Source of the DNA: Cryptomeria japonica
Lineage: Eukaryota; Streptophyta; Pinopsida; Cupressales; Cupressaceae
DNA length: 64,000 nucleotides
NCBI RefSeq assembly: GCF_030272615.1
Contig: NC_081409.1
Coordinates: 527,680,291-527,744,290, forward strand
Direction: 5' to 3'
Each line of letters opens with the position of its first letter. The stretch's first letter is position 1. The notes beneath the pieces were generated by a model. That model was given only the letters and a program-made list of their open reading frames with translations. It was not told where the DNA came from and made no database searches. Of this stretch, positions 11,456 through 22,950 are shown piece by piece. The position numbers and the translations under genes are program-made.

Positions 11456-12607
11456 TTGGAACCTGAAACTGTTAAATCAAAAACCGGTAAAGAAAATCCT
11501 GGTGTACTTGTTCAGCCAGAACAAATAAATTTAGAAGAAGATGATAATGAAGAAGCTGAACCTAAAGAGAATGGTCCTGTTATTCCTAGGTATGTGAGAC
11601 TGAATCACAGTCCTGAACAAATTGTTGGGGATAAGGATACTGAAGTACTAACTAGAAGGAGAATAAGAGAGAAATCTTGCATGATCTCCACCTTTGAACC
11701 TAAAAATGCTAAGGAGGCATTTGGTGATGATCATTGGGTTGAAGCTATGGAGGAGGAATTGGATCAAATTGAGAAGAACAACACTTGGACCCTAGTACCC
11801 CGACCAGTAAAGAGGAATGTTATAGGTACTAAATGTGTGTTCAGAAACAAGTTAAATGAAGATGGTGTTGTAGTTCACAATAAGGCAAGATTAGTCTACA
11901 AAGGTTATGCGCAAGAATAAGGAGAAGATTATGGAGAAAATTTTGCACCAGTAGAAAGACTGGAAGGTGTCAGAACTTTACTTGCATTTTCAGCTCATAA
12001 GAAGTTCAAGGTATACCAGATGGATGTTAAGTTTGCATTTTTTAATGGGATATTGGAAGAAGAGGTTTATATAGAGCAACCTGATGGTTATGCATTGATA
12101 GATAAGGAAGACATGGTACACAAATTGCATAAAGCTTTGTATGGGTTAAAGCAGGCACCCAAAGAATGGTATGAACGACTTCAATATACACATCTGATGA
12201 AGATAGGCTTTGCTAGAACCAGTGATGACAACAACATTTATCTCAAGTCTGAAGGAGATGAAATATTGGTCAGTGAAGTATTTGTTGATGACATTATATT
12301 TGGAGGTAATGATGACATGAGCAATAGTTTTGCAGATGAAATGAAGACTGAGTTTGAGATGTCATTAGTAGGGGAAATAAAAAAATTCATAGGCTTGCAG
12401 ATACAGCAAATGAAGAATGGTATTTTCATTACTCAATCTAGGTATGTGAAAGAGGATTTGAAGACTTTTGGTATGAGTGACTATAAACCAGTTGGAACCC
12501 CAATGGTTACAGGTTGTAAGTTGTCCAAGGAAGATGCATCTAAGTCTGTAGATGAAGAGGAATACAGGTCAATGATTGGCAAATTACACTATGTTGTTCA
12601 CAGTTGA
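11456..12607 (+). pseudogene. Copia-1 reverse transcriptase
   Basis: A linker rich in acidic residues leads to the RVT_2 domain. Visible landmarks are the KEAFGDDHWVEAMEEELDQI block, [20 protein letters not shown], the VKFAFFNGILEEEVYIEQP block and the catalytic box FVDD at 12281-12292, which is intact. Frame is broken by TAA at about 11918 and TGA at 12605, the latter most simply from CGA. Order and spacing are those of ordinary plant Copia RT. Confidence 0.9.
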
Positions 12608-13230
12608 TCGGATATTGCCCATGCAGTTGGTATTGTTGCTAGATTTCAAAAGAATCCAAAGGAAGCACATATGATGGAAACCAAGAGAATTTTTAGATAT
12701 CTAAAAGGTACTATTGAATATGGGTTATGGTATCCATATGGTAGAAATTTTGATTTGAAGGCATACATGGACGCTGATTGGGCAAGAAATATTGATGACC
12801 AGAAAAGTACTACCGGTGGAGCATTCTTTCTAGGAGGAAGGTTTCATGGAGTAGTAAAAAGCAGAGTTGTACTTCACAATCTACTGCTGAAGCTGAGTAT
12901 GTAGCAGCTTATATGAATTGCACACAAGCTATTTGGATGAGACACATTTTGGAAGGTTTTAAGATGAAAATCTCAGAACCAATAAAGATTTTGTGTGATA
13001 ATACAAGTGCAATAAACATTTCTAAAAATCCTATTTTGCACGCAAGGACTAAGCACATTGAATCGAAGTATCACTTCTTGAGGGAAAAAGTTCAAAGTAA
13101 AGATTTTATCTTGGAGCATGTTTCTACCAAGGAGAAGCTTGCAGATATCTTTACCAAACCTCTACCTAAGACCACTTTTGAGTATCTTAGAAGTCAATTG
13201 GGGGTTGTCCCTCTTCATGAAGTTGGTTGA
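12608..13230 (+). pseudogene. Copia-1 connection and RNase H
   Basis: The Copia RNase H domain is recognisable from YMDADWARNIDD (first catalytic aspartates), through a frameshift near 12843-12850, to CTSQSTAEAEYVAA in the next frame and the closing KLADIFTKPLP segment at the C-terminus (stop at 13228-13230). The frameshift looks like a one-base indel, because both sides give clean homology in adjacent frames. The domain would have removed the RNA strand during reverse transcription. Confidence 0.9.
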
Positions 13231-13568
13231 GCATGATGCTGATTGCATCAGTCCCTGAATTACTTGTAGAATCTTACATGGATTGATGAAGAAGTGGATG
13301 TATTCCACAGGGGGAGCATCAAGTTGCAGTATGTTGTTGATGCATAGTGAGAGCATAATTAGATGTTTTTACTTTCACTTTGGCATTGTTGTCAAAGGGG
13401 AAGAAGAATTATGTGATTGAGGAGATGAAATATGTGTTTGATTAGGTGAACCAACGACAGGTTGAAGACAGACAGAGCAAGGTGAATACTTGGTAATGTA
13501 AACCAAGATTCCTATTCACCAATCTCAGCAGCAATCAGAGGCATTGATATTTGTATTGCCATCAATGC
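13231..13568 (+). other. Copia-1 3' untranslated region with an extra polypurine tract
   Basis: Non-coding. At 13381-13411 the phrase GGCATTGTTGTCAAAGGGG resembles the functional polypurine tract that lies about 180 bases downstream, and a CAGGGGGAGC word lies at about 13309. Both have counterparts in Copia-2 and element B. Confidence 0.7.
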
Positions 13569-13581
13569 CAAAGGGGGAGAT
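13569..13581 (+). promoter_or_regulatory. Copia-1 polypurine tract
   Basis: AAAGGGGGAGAT ends at the base before the 3' LTR and would prime plus-strand DNA. It is preceded by TTGCCATCAATGCC, a word conserved at the same place in Copia-2 and element B. Confidence 0.85.
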
Positions 13582-15021
13582 TGTTGGCATTTTTAGTTTG
13601 TTGGAATTTTGCATATAGATTGCATTAATGATATGTTGTCATTAATGTCGATTGATCTGGTAATGGTATTCATGTTATTGTTGATATTGTTGTTTTTGAT
13701 ATTGGCTAGTAACTGGTAGGAAGAGAGTTGTGGAAGATGTTGTAAACCGGTATGTTAAGTTTGTGAGTTGAATCGGTAAACCAATGTAAAGGGTTAAACC
13801 TTTCTATGCAATGTAACTAGTAAACCCTATCAGTTGTTAAAACCTAACTGATCAAGTTTGTTAGTTTATTATCTTATGAGCGATAATTATGGAGACATGT
13901 GTGATCATTGTATGAGGATAAGTTCAGATTGTTTTGGCACGTTTGTTTGTTGTCTAGGGAAGGAGAAAAGTGGATTGCATCTAATGCATAGCGCCTGATG
14001 AGTTACAAAGTCCAATGAAGTGGTGATCATGGAGCGGTTGGAATTTTCTTGAAGAATGTGAAGAGATTGTTATGATTTCTAATAGTCAAGATTGTATCGA
14101 CTTGTTTGTAATCTCGATGATGAGAATTAGGTTTTTGTTGTGTTACCGACCTAATTGATTTGTATTTAAGTTCGATGAAGTTGTTTGTAAAAGTTGTTGG
14201 CAAGATTGGCAAAAACTTGTTGAGTGTGTAGTTGCCTAAGCGGTGAATGGATCTACACTTTGAGTAAAGGCAGATAGAAGATTAAAAGGATCTGATCAAG
14301 AAAATGCAGTTCTATTCAGACAGATCAAGAAAACCTGTTGTTTTCTAACAATTATAGCAGAAGTGAAATCCCTTAACCGGGTAAGCTTTAACAAGCTTGG
14401 TTACTTATTAAATCCTCTAACAAGGTGGTCCATTAGCTTAAATTCTTAAATCCTCCAGCGAGGTTACTCCTAATAAGATATTGTTCTTTTCATCAATGCA
14501 TATTTGTAAATCCCTTAACCAGGTGATTCCTAACCAGAATTAATTCTTAACAGGACTTATTGTAAAGATTTAACAGGCTTGGCTCCTAACAGGGCGAACT
14601 TCAGAAGAGTTCAAATAGCTATCCTTGTGAGTCTCATCTCACTGTGGTTTTTACCTATTTGGGTTTTCCACATATAAACATTTTTGTCAAGTGGTGAATG
14701 TTTTTGTGGTTATGATCTTATTTGTTGATTTGATTAACTTCTAATAAGGCATGATAACTAGAAGCATTGAGAGATGAATATGTTGAGATATGATTAAGCA
14801 TTGTTGATGTTTACAAGATTGGAGTTGTTTCCTGTTAAGTTGTCATAACAGTCAAACTAGTTGATGTCAAGTATTCTTATGAATATTGATCTTGACTGTG
14901 ATATGTTTACTTTGTTTGATTGAATTTGAGTTTGGGAACTTTGTATTAGTTTTTTAGTATACTGGTTCACCCCCCCCATCTCAGTATTCTACTGGATACT
15001 TATACTTTCATCATACCATCA
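13582..15021 (+). repeat. Copia-1 3' LTR
   Basis: 1440 bp copy of 7613-9049, starting TGTTGGCA and ending ACCATCA. Differences from the 5' LTR are scattered and mostly transitions. It is followed by TTCTC, one mismatch from the left flank TTATC. Confidence 0.93.
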
Positions 15022-17126
15022 TTCTCAAAATTGACAAAAGTGTGGACCATTTTGATAGTATTTGTACAAGGGTCGATATGTTAAAAAAAATTCTTTGATA
15101 CCAGAGTCAATCAATGGACAAAGAAAAAAAAGGTCATCCATGTAGTAATATTGTTCTCAGGAAAACTAAGACACTAGTGGAATAACTTACCAGATGATGG
15201 TCTTACAATAGAGGTAGATGAGAATCAAGCCACGATGAAATAGATTGTTATGGGGAAAATGACATATTTACACTTGGTTTCTAATAATTCAAATTCCTAA
15301 TTATTGACTTATTTTGTGGAGATTGGAGCAATTTTTCTCTAGAAGCACAAATAATACTTCTATCTATGAATTTTAAAAATTTGGGAAAATTTCATGAATA
15401 TAATCTTGTTTTTAAAGAATATGATAATGACTAACAAAACTAAGGACCTTACCACTAAATATTTCTATTTGAACTCTTTACCCTATGGATTAGGACAATG
15501 GGTAGAAGATTATATTGTTTGGAAAAAAGGTTCTTCAATAGAAGCATGTACTTTTTCTAAGCACAAAACCTTAATTCGTTACAAGTTAGAGAAGAAATGT
15601 ATTTTAGGAGCTCTTCAAAATAATGCAAATGCATAGAATTATACATGTAACTTGAAAGAATTTCGTAATCTACCATTGATTAGTCAATCGAAAGAATTCA
15701 CTAATCTCAGGCAATTCTAGAAAAGGTCTTGTGGTAGCCAGTGCAGATGCAATAAATGTTCTTCCAAATTCAAGAAAAAACCAGATTTTGAAAGAGAATA
15801 TACATTTAAGAGAAGTACAAGCATGGAGAGAACTCACATTAAAAACAATTTATGACTATTCCTTTTACAAAAAGAAGATTCTCAAAGAAAACTTATCCAA
15901 TTTATTTGCTAAAGAATAGGAATAAAAGTGTCCCTAGAAGTGTAAAATGTTTTATTTGTAAGGGACCCTATTATGCCATAGATTTTCCTAGGAAATTGAA
16001 TTTAGGTACAAAAAATTATGTATTGTTTGAAAAAAAAACTCAGATTGGGATATTATACATGTTAATGACATTTCTAACAATTTAGAAGATTTATATGAAT
16101 CAATTGAGACAGTTCCTGAACAAGCTAATATGTTTAAGCACAAAATATATAAACATAGACAACAACAAACTTCTTCCACTAGTGAATTAGCATAAGAATC
16201 CTCATTTTTTGAAGAAGATGAACATTTCATGGTCACAATATCAAAAAATAGTCTAAAATATGTGCAGACCAAGTTTGACATTGAGAAATAAAAATATCCT
16301 TATAAACAAGAAAAAAGTCATAAAGAAAGGAGAACTGTAGACAATCAAGATTTACTTAAAATGAAAAAGCTCGAAAAAGAAAAAGAAGAACTCCAAAAGC
16401 AATTAAAACATTGGGATAAACAACCTATTGTAGAACATGGCTATAAGATCCCACCTTGGTAGAAAGGTAACATTCTTCCAAAAAAGCTTCTAAGCATGAC
16501 CCTCTTGAATATGATAATTTTATTACTATCTTCAAGAAATTAGATATGCTCTCTAATGATGTAGCTGAACTAACTAGATTGTTCAGAAACAATACAAGCA
16601 AATGAAAGAGATCTCTTCCTCAGTAGGGGAATTTCGTGATATAATGTTTAAGGTTGATACAAAATAATAATCTACTGAATAGTCTAACATTGAAAAAACA
16701 AAGAGAAAAGGCTACATTGAGAAAGGTTCTGAAAAAGCATGTTCTTTGCTACTGGCAAATAATGGTAACTCAATCAGGATTAATTCTATTTTTTAGGATT
16801 CAAACAAATTCCAATGGATGTATTTGTGGATACATGATGTTCAAGGTCATTTACAAAAACAAATGCAATTCCTCCTAAATTCTAGAAACCTCGTCTCAAG
16901 ATTCCTAATGGACATGCTATTAATGGAGAAAAGATAATTATGGGTAGGAATGCTCAAGATGTGCATATTGAAATTATGGTAAAAACTTTGTTACTGATTT
17001 CATTGAATATAATAAATTAGAATAAGATGTCCTTCTTGGTTATCATTTCCTCACAAAATATGAGCCACTATATTTTTGGAAGCATAAAATATCACTAAGG
17101 CATGAGGATGGACAGATTGATATTCC
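15022..17126 (+). pseudogene. Retroelement fossil, right part: capsid/zinc knuckle and protease-like (probable endogenous pararetrovirus)
   Basis: Broken frames follow the order capsid, basic zinc knuckle, spacer, aspartic protease. At 15420-15640 a conserved-looking helical segment includes LPYGLGQWVEDYIVWKK. At about 15860-15990 a lysine-rich stretch leads into CFICKGPYYAIDFPR, a zinc knuckle in which the histidine is tyrosine and the last cysteine is phenylalanine. An acidic, coil-like spacer follows (16080-16480). At about 16810-16840 a FVDT motif fits an aspartic protease, and near 17030 a DVLLGYHFL-like segment fits the second protease strand. The basic-knuckle-protease order and spacing recall Caulimoviridae capsid-protease polyproteins known as fossils in gymnosperms; a divergent Gypsy element is the alternative. 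RT is not present because element B begins at 17127. Non-functional throughout. Confidence 0.45.
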
Positions 17127-17263
17127 TATTGGACTTGTGTGAATATTGTCATTGTTGTCATTGATGTCAATTCCAGTGATCCGGTTAGGACTAGATGTGG
17201 TATGCTTTTGTTATGGCATTAGAAGCAGTTTTGGTGTTATAGGTTGAGCAACAATGGAAGATA

Positions 17264-18207
17264 GGTATGTATGTGACATGTTGCAGTGAAGTATATATGA
17301 TCTACCAGAGTCATTTCTAGAAGATTCTCTTCTCTAGAATCATTTGTTTTTCGTATCTCGGTTTGTATCTAGTTCTAGTATCAACTCTGTGTTTTTTGGT
17401 ATCAGTTACATCAGTCACATCAGTTGTAACTAATGTGTTGTTGAATGTTCATGGAAATCCATGACATCTATATCTTGGAGTTAGTTTTTGTTGTTCTTGG
17501 GAGTTGTTCTTATGGATCTGTATCTATGGGTCTAATTGAATCTTGTTTGTCTCGATAATTGAGATGTTTGTTTCAGTATAATAAGCACATTAAGGAAGCA
17601 TGTAGAAGATCAATGTAGGCCGAGTTGGTTATCTTGTTTAATGGTCGAGGCATGTTCCAGTAACGTGTTGATTCAAGAAAAGTATTATTATTTAATTCAT
17701 TTATTCTTGGGTGGTAAAGTATCTTGGTATATGTGGGTATGTATGTGATATGTTACAATGAAGTATATATGAGCTACTGGAGTCATTTCTGCAAGATTCT
17801 CTTCTCCAGAATCATGTGTTTTCCTTATCATGGTTTGTATCTAGTTCTAGAATCAGCTCTGTGTTTTTCGGTATCAGTTACATCAGTCACATCAATTGTA
17901 TTTGATGTGTTGTTGAATGCTCATGGAAATCTGTGACATCTATATCTTGGAGTTGGGTGTTGTTGTGCTTGGAAGTTGGTCTTATGGATCCGTATCTATG
18001 GGTCTAGTTGACTCTTGTTTGTCTCGGTAATTGAGACGTTTGTTTCGGTATAATAAGTGCATTAAGGAAGAGTGTAGAAGGTCAATGTAGGATGACTTGG
18101 TTATCTTGTTTTATGGTCTAGGCATGTTCGGGTAACGTGTTGATTCCAACAAAGTATTATTATTTAATTCATTTATTCTTGGGCGACATAGTATCTTGGT
18201 ATATGTG
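17264..18207 (+). repeat. Two-copy tandem duplication inside element B 5' LTR (472-bp unit)
   Basis: GGTATGTATGTG begins at 17264 and again at 17736. The following 470 bases are repeated almost fully, including GAAGTATATATGA, TGTTGTTGAATG and GCATGTTC words. Each copy ends with ATCTTGGTATATGTG. The two units have many single-base differences, so the duplication is old. Confidence 0.9.
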
Positions 18208-18211
18208 CTTA

Positions 18212-18214
<3 letters not shown>

Positions 18215-18246
<32 letters not shown>
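18215..18246. repeat. (AT)n microsatellite at the Copia-2 border
   Basis: About 16 AT dinucleotides directly abut the left end of Copia-2. The right border of Copia-2 continues as (CA)n then (TA)n at 25423-25440, so the insertion site was in or next to a dinucleotide repeat. Confidence 0.9.
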
Positions 18247-18250
<4 letters not shown>

Positions 18251-19543
18251 AGGATAACCGGTAAACAATTGAGAGGGGGGCATGAATCAGTTGTTAACAG
18301 ATTATATCAATTAATCCACTTAATAACCTTTAACTAGATTAAGTACCGGTAAAACAAAAACAAATGTCGGTAGGAACAGATACCGGTAAACAATACAACT
18401 TAACAATTAAACAAATAATCAACGCAATGCAACCATACCACATAACACCATGATTTGTATGTGGAAAACCCAGAAAGGGAAAAACCATGGTGGAAAGCCT
18501 ACCCATAGTCAGATGATACTTCTACAGAAAGTATGCGATACAATGAGGGGCCTGCACATGCAGGAAGGCACACTACCTAGAGCACACTACTCATTACAAA
18601 AGAGTCTCACTGACTACAAAGAGGTTATAACCACCTCAAGATAAATGGACAACAATCCAAAGTAATGAACTGCCAGAGATAACATCTACCATGCCTGATT
18701 ACAATCCTAGTTAAGCTCAATATCGAAGGCCTTTAACCTCTTCCTTAATCCCAATTCGATCACCTATGATTGATCAAATCTCCTTCACATATGATATTGC
18801 ATTTCAAGACCATGACACTTATTCCCCATTTCCATACCATGATCTACAATGAGATCTTACATCATTTTATACCAACACTAAGGCCTAAACCAATTAGGTC
18901 GGCCACCTAAAGGATATTACAATAAGATCATAACATAAATCCATATTAAAGTGATATGCCATGGCGGCTTAAGACCAAAACAATAATAACCAATCCATAG
19001 AACATCCCAAAACATCTTGGTAACGTGTATAATACACGTTAACATGATATCGGTCCATAACCTAGATAGGCATCGAACCTATTCTAGGTCCACCATGCCA
19101 AAGCAATGTCTTCAATCAGTTGAAGCATGATCAAAGAACATCTTCAACATCATTAAATCCATGTAGAAGCCGCACCAACACCACTTATGCATCCTATCAA
19201 GATTCTTCAGTAAAAGCTCTACCGGTTAAACCATAAACCAATGCCTGTAAGGGTTTACAAGAGTGTATGATAGCATCCGATCACCAAGTCAATACCAACT
19301 GACCAAAAAATGCTCTAGGAACATGTAACACATAAAATCAAGCATACTCCATTGATCCAAACATGCTGGAAGTATCCAACATATAGTCTCTTCTGCCGGT
19401 AACACTAGATCTTCTACCCGTAACCAAAACCTGTTTGTCGATAACGAAAACCTGCTTGTCGGTAACCAACCATAATAGCTAGTGTTAACATCAATGACAA
19501 AAACTCAATGCAACACATATTCAATTCATCCATAATGCCAACA
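18247..19543 (-). repeat. Copia-2 3' LTR
   Basis: 1297 bp, closely matching 24142-25422. Repeated CCGGT-containing words (TACCGGTAA and variants) are scattered through it. On the minus strand it starts TGTTGGCATTATGG and carries TTGTCATTGATGT close to that end, as do the other two Copia-related elements. Confidence 0.93.
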
Positions 19544-19560
19544 ATCTCCCCCTTTGGCAT
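19544..19560 (-). promoter_or_regulatory. Copia-2 polypurine tract
   Basis: On the minus strand, AATGCCAAAGGGGGAGAT ends at the base before the 3' LTR, preceded by TTGCCATC. This is the same arrangement as in Copia-1. Confidence 0.85.
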
Positions 19561-19888
19561 TGATGGCAACACTAGATGTGAAAAACATCTAAGTACCAAA
19601 AAATGCCAAACAAGTCTCCTCCTGTGGAAGACAACCAACAATCTCCTGAATATCAATAACTCTCCCACTGTGAATGATATCTCTATAAAGTTATAAATTT
19701 ATTTTTCACATCACTATCTCTCCCCCTTTGACATCAATACCAGAAATATGACACAAATATCAAAGCAATAGTGTAATTCCCTGAATCTCAAAGCTGAGTA
19801 CTCCCCCTGAGTAGTAGCACCACTCATCAGTGCTGGAATTAATAGTATCTCTGATAATACATGTCAGACTGATGACAAACTGCATCAA
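19561..19888 (-). other. Copia-2 3' untranslated region with an extra polypurine tract
   Basis: At 19717-19740 the minus strand reads GATGTCAAAGGGGGAGAGA, a near copy of the functional tract about 170 bases further on. At about 19799-19812 it reads CTCAGGGGGAGTAC. Otherwise no gene. Confidence 0.7.
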
Positions 19889-20551
19889 TCAAGTCTCTGC
19901 TGGAGGGGCAGAAACTGCTAACCTATCTCTCAAATACTCAAATGATTTCTTAGACAGTGGTTTAGTGAATATATCTGCAATCAGTTCTTTAGTATTCACA
20001 TAAACCAATTTGACTTCCTTTCCTTCTACCTTGTCCTTCAAAAATTTATAATTTATTGATATATGCTTAGTCTTAGAGTGAAATACCAGATTCTTAGACA
20101 CGTCAATAGCTATAGATTTATCACAGTAGATAACTATTAGTTCACTACAATTTACCTTGATATATTTCAACATTTGTTTCATCCACAAGACTTGACTGCA
20201 ATTAGTTGCTACTACAACATACTCAACTTCTATAGTAGATAAAGAAATACATGACTGTTTTTTGCTGATCCATGAAACCAGTTTCTTTCCAAGAAAGAAA
20301 GCTCCACCAGAAGTTCTATTCCTATCACCAATATCTCCTGCCCAATTCGAGTCAGTATATGCACATAAAGTGAAATCATCATCTCTAGAATACCATAAGC
20401 CATATTCTGTTGTTCCTTGCAAATACCGAAATATCCTCTTTACTGCACATTCATGATTTTCTTTAGGATTACTTTGATATCTTGAAACAATACTTACTGC
20501 ATTCATATTATTCGATCTAGTTTGAGTTAAATATAGAAAGCCACCAATCAT
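19889..20551 (-). pseudogene. Copia-2 RNase H and connection
   Basis: A 220-codon frame begins in the connection domain (MIGGFLYLTQTRSN) and contains the Copia RNase H landmarks AYTDSNWAGDIGDRN, LSTIEVEYVVVA and the terminal LIADIFTKPLSKKSFEYLR. The usual AEAEYVA is IEVEYVV here, but the glutamate is kept. The upstream junction to RT (20552-20721) is interrupted by stops. The frame itself is open, one of the better preserved parts of the element. Confidence 0.9.
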
Positions 20552-21579
20552 AGACTTATACCTTGTCGGATTTACCAGTGTAGAAGTTCCTTGATAGATA
20601 ATTTCTCACTTGTCACTATAGGAGTACTTACCGGTTTAGAATTATCCATACCAAACTTCTTCAACAATTCCCTCAGATACTTAGTTTGATAGATAAAGAT
20701 GCCTTTGTCAGTTTGAGTAATCTACAAACCTAAGAAAAATTTCATCTCACCAATCATGGACATGTCAAATTCACTTTTCATGTTGTTAGCAAATTCCATG
20801 CACAATTTATCTTCTCCTCCAAAAATGATATCATTAACAAATACTTCAATAATCAGAATATCATCATCATTAATTTTATAATATAAATTACTATTAGCAT
20901 TGCCTTTAGTAAAACCAAGCTTCAAAAGATATTTATCCAACCTTGCATACCAAGCTCTAGGAGCTTGTTTCAATCCATATAAAGCTTTCTTCAATCTGCA
21001 AATCATATCTTTATCATCTGTCAATGAAAATCCATCAGGCTGGTCAATGTATACTTCTTTCTCAAGTTCACCATTCAAAAATGCACATTTAACATCCATT
21101 TGATAAACCTTATAGTTCTTATAAGCTGCATAGGCAAAAAATAGTCTAACAGCTTCAATTCTAGCTACAGGTGCAAATGTTTCACCATAATCAATTCCTT
21201 TCATTTGAGAATATCCTTTACAAACCAATCTAGCCTTGTTTCTTACAACTTGACCATCCTCATTTAGTTTATTCCTAAAAACCCATTTAGTTCCAATAAC
21301 ATTTTTATTTTTAGGCCGGGGAACTAAAGTCCAAGTCTCATTCTTCTCTATCTTATCTAATTCATCTTCCATAGCCTTTAACCAATGTTTATCTTTACAA
21401 GCTTCAATAACAGATACCGATTCAATTAGAGAAATAAGACATATCTCTTCATTTGCCAGTATTCTTCTTGTCATAACTCCCATGTTCCTATCTCCAATGA
21501 TTTGATCTTCAGAGTGATTTAACCTTACATACCTTGGTGTCTTCTGAACTTCAGGTTCATTGCTCTGATCATCAGTCAC
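20552..21579 (-). pseudogene. Copia-2 reverse transcriptase with mutated catalytic box
   Basis: The 285-codon frame at 21579-20722 shows RVT_2 landmarks in order: [37 protein letters not shown], the [19 protein letters not shown] block, and [19 protein letters not shown]. The catalytic box reads FVND at 20830-20841 instead of FVDD. One metal-binding aspartate is therefore asparagine, a GAT-to-AAT change that alone should abolish polymerase activity. Homology continues past the stop at 20722 towards the RNase H frame. Confidence 0.92.
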
Positions 21580-21621
21580 AGTTGAATTTTTAGATTGTGC
21601 CGGTGTAACTGTCTCAGTTTC

Positions 21622-22950
21622 CTATACTGGTTGAGGCATTGTCGATTCAGTTATGATCATTTTCATTGTCGGTTCCCTGTCATATGATATAGATTGATTT
21701 ATGTATTGCTCATCCACTTTCACATTAGCACTCTCCACAATTTTTTGCAATCTTTTGTTATAACATCTATATGCTTTGCTTTGAATTGAATAATCAAGAA
21801 ATATCCCTTCATCACATCTTGGATCAAAATTTCCAATTGAATCATCTCTTTTGATATAGTATCTACTTCCAAAAATTCTGAAATATTTAACAATAGGTGT
21901 ATGTCCAAACCATAATTCATAAGGGGTCTTATCGGTTTCACCTTTGATGTGAACTCTGTTGAATGTGTAGACTGTTGTACTCACTGCTTCTCTCCAGTAG
22001 AAGTGAGGCAATTTGGCTTCCATCATCATAGATCTTGTTGGATCCAAAATGGTTCTGTTCTTTTTTTCTACTACTCCATTTTGTTGAGGAGTCTGAGGTG
22101 TAGATAACTGTCTCCTAACTCCATTTGTTTCACAATAACTGTTAAATTCATGAGAAGTGAACTCACCGCCTTGATCCGATCTTAGACATTTGATTTTCAA
22201 TCCAGTTTTTGTTTCAACCTTTGCTTTAAAGATCTTGAATTTCTCAAAGACTTTAGACTTCTCCCTAAGAAAAGTCACCCACATCATCCTAGAATAGTCA
22301 TCAATAATCAAAATGAAATACCTATCACCTTGAAAGCTTCTAGTCCTTGTTGGAACACATAAGTCAGTGTAAATCAAATCAAGTACAACATTAGATTTAT
22401 CATGTATTCTCTTAAAAGAAGTTCTAACTTGGTTTCCCATTTGACATTCCTTACATATCGGATTATGAGGCTTCACAATCTTAGGTATATCTCTAACTTC
22501 CTTAGTTGAATGGATCTTAACAATACAATCAAAATTAACATGACACAACCTCTTATGCCATAGCCAACTCTCATTAATATGAGCAATCAAATATTTCTTA
22601 TTACCAGTGTTCAAGTGAAAGATATTACCTCCAGTCTGAATACCGGTTTCAATCTCCAAACTAGTCTTGTTAATGATTTTGTATTTTCTATCTTTAAACT
22701 GAAGTTGGAAACCCTTGTCTACCAATTGACCAACACTCAAAAGATTATGCTTTAAACATTCTACATAATAGACATTGTCAGTATTATGCTTACCATGTAG
22801 AGAAATAGTACCTCTACCTTTGATCATACATGCTTTGTCATCTCCAAATCTGACTTGACCACCATTGTATTCTTATAGGGATAGAAATTTCCCTTTATCT
22901 CTAGTCATATGATGTGAGCATTCATTATCAATTACCCATTCATCCTTATC
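21622..22950 (-). pseudogene. Copia-2 protease and integrase
   Basis: The protease active site, normally DSGCSHHMT, reads DNECSHHMT (codons at 22921-22929): the aspartate is kept, but both following residues fit G-to-A changes. From 22827 a 401-codon frame continues through the end of protease, the GAG-pre-integrase zinc region (HKRLCHVNF then CKECQMG, HHCC kept) and the integrase core. Its DDE residues are all present: YTDLC, RSDQGGEF and NGVVEKKN. This is the best preserved integrase in the window, but it depends on a damaged protease and RT. Confidence 0.9.

Larger units (their letters stand above)
7613..15021 (+). mobile_element. Copia-1: complete but dead Ty1/Copia retrotransposon
   Basis: Two LTRs (7613-9049 and 13582-15021) start TGTTGGC and end ACCATCA. 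The interior has a primer binding site, gag, protease, integrase, RT, RNase H and a polypurine tract, in the order that defines Copia. Flanking pentamers are TTATC on the left and TTCTC on the right, a target-site duplication with one mismatch. The coding region carries at least seven stops and one frameshift. The LTRs differ at many scattered positions, mostly transitions, so the insertion is old. It lies inside the probable pararetrovirus fossil. Confidence 0.93.
17127..18246 (+). repeat. Element B 5' LTR, left part
   Basis: Matches 31237-31398 and then 59187-59387 in order. The start reads TATTGGACTTGTG where the 3' copy has TGTTAGACTTGTG, so the terminal TG has become TA by a G-to-A change. 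It includes a 472-bp tandem duplication and ends in a TA microsatellite where Copia-2 begins. Confidence 0.85.

Noticed and set aside
18450-18644. Frames in both Copia-2 LTRs (also 24329-24544 and 24239-24487)
   Set aside because: Present only because the LTR is duplicated; no conserved protein pattern and located in LTR sequence.
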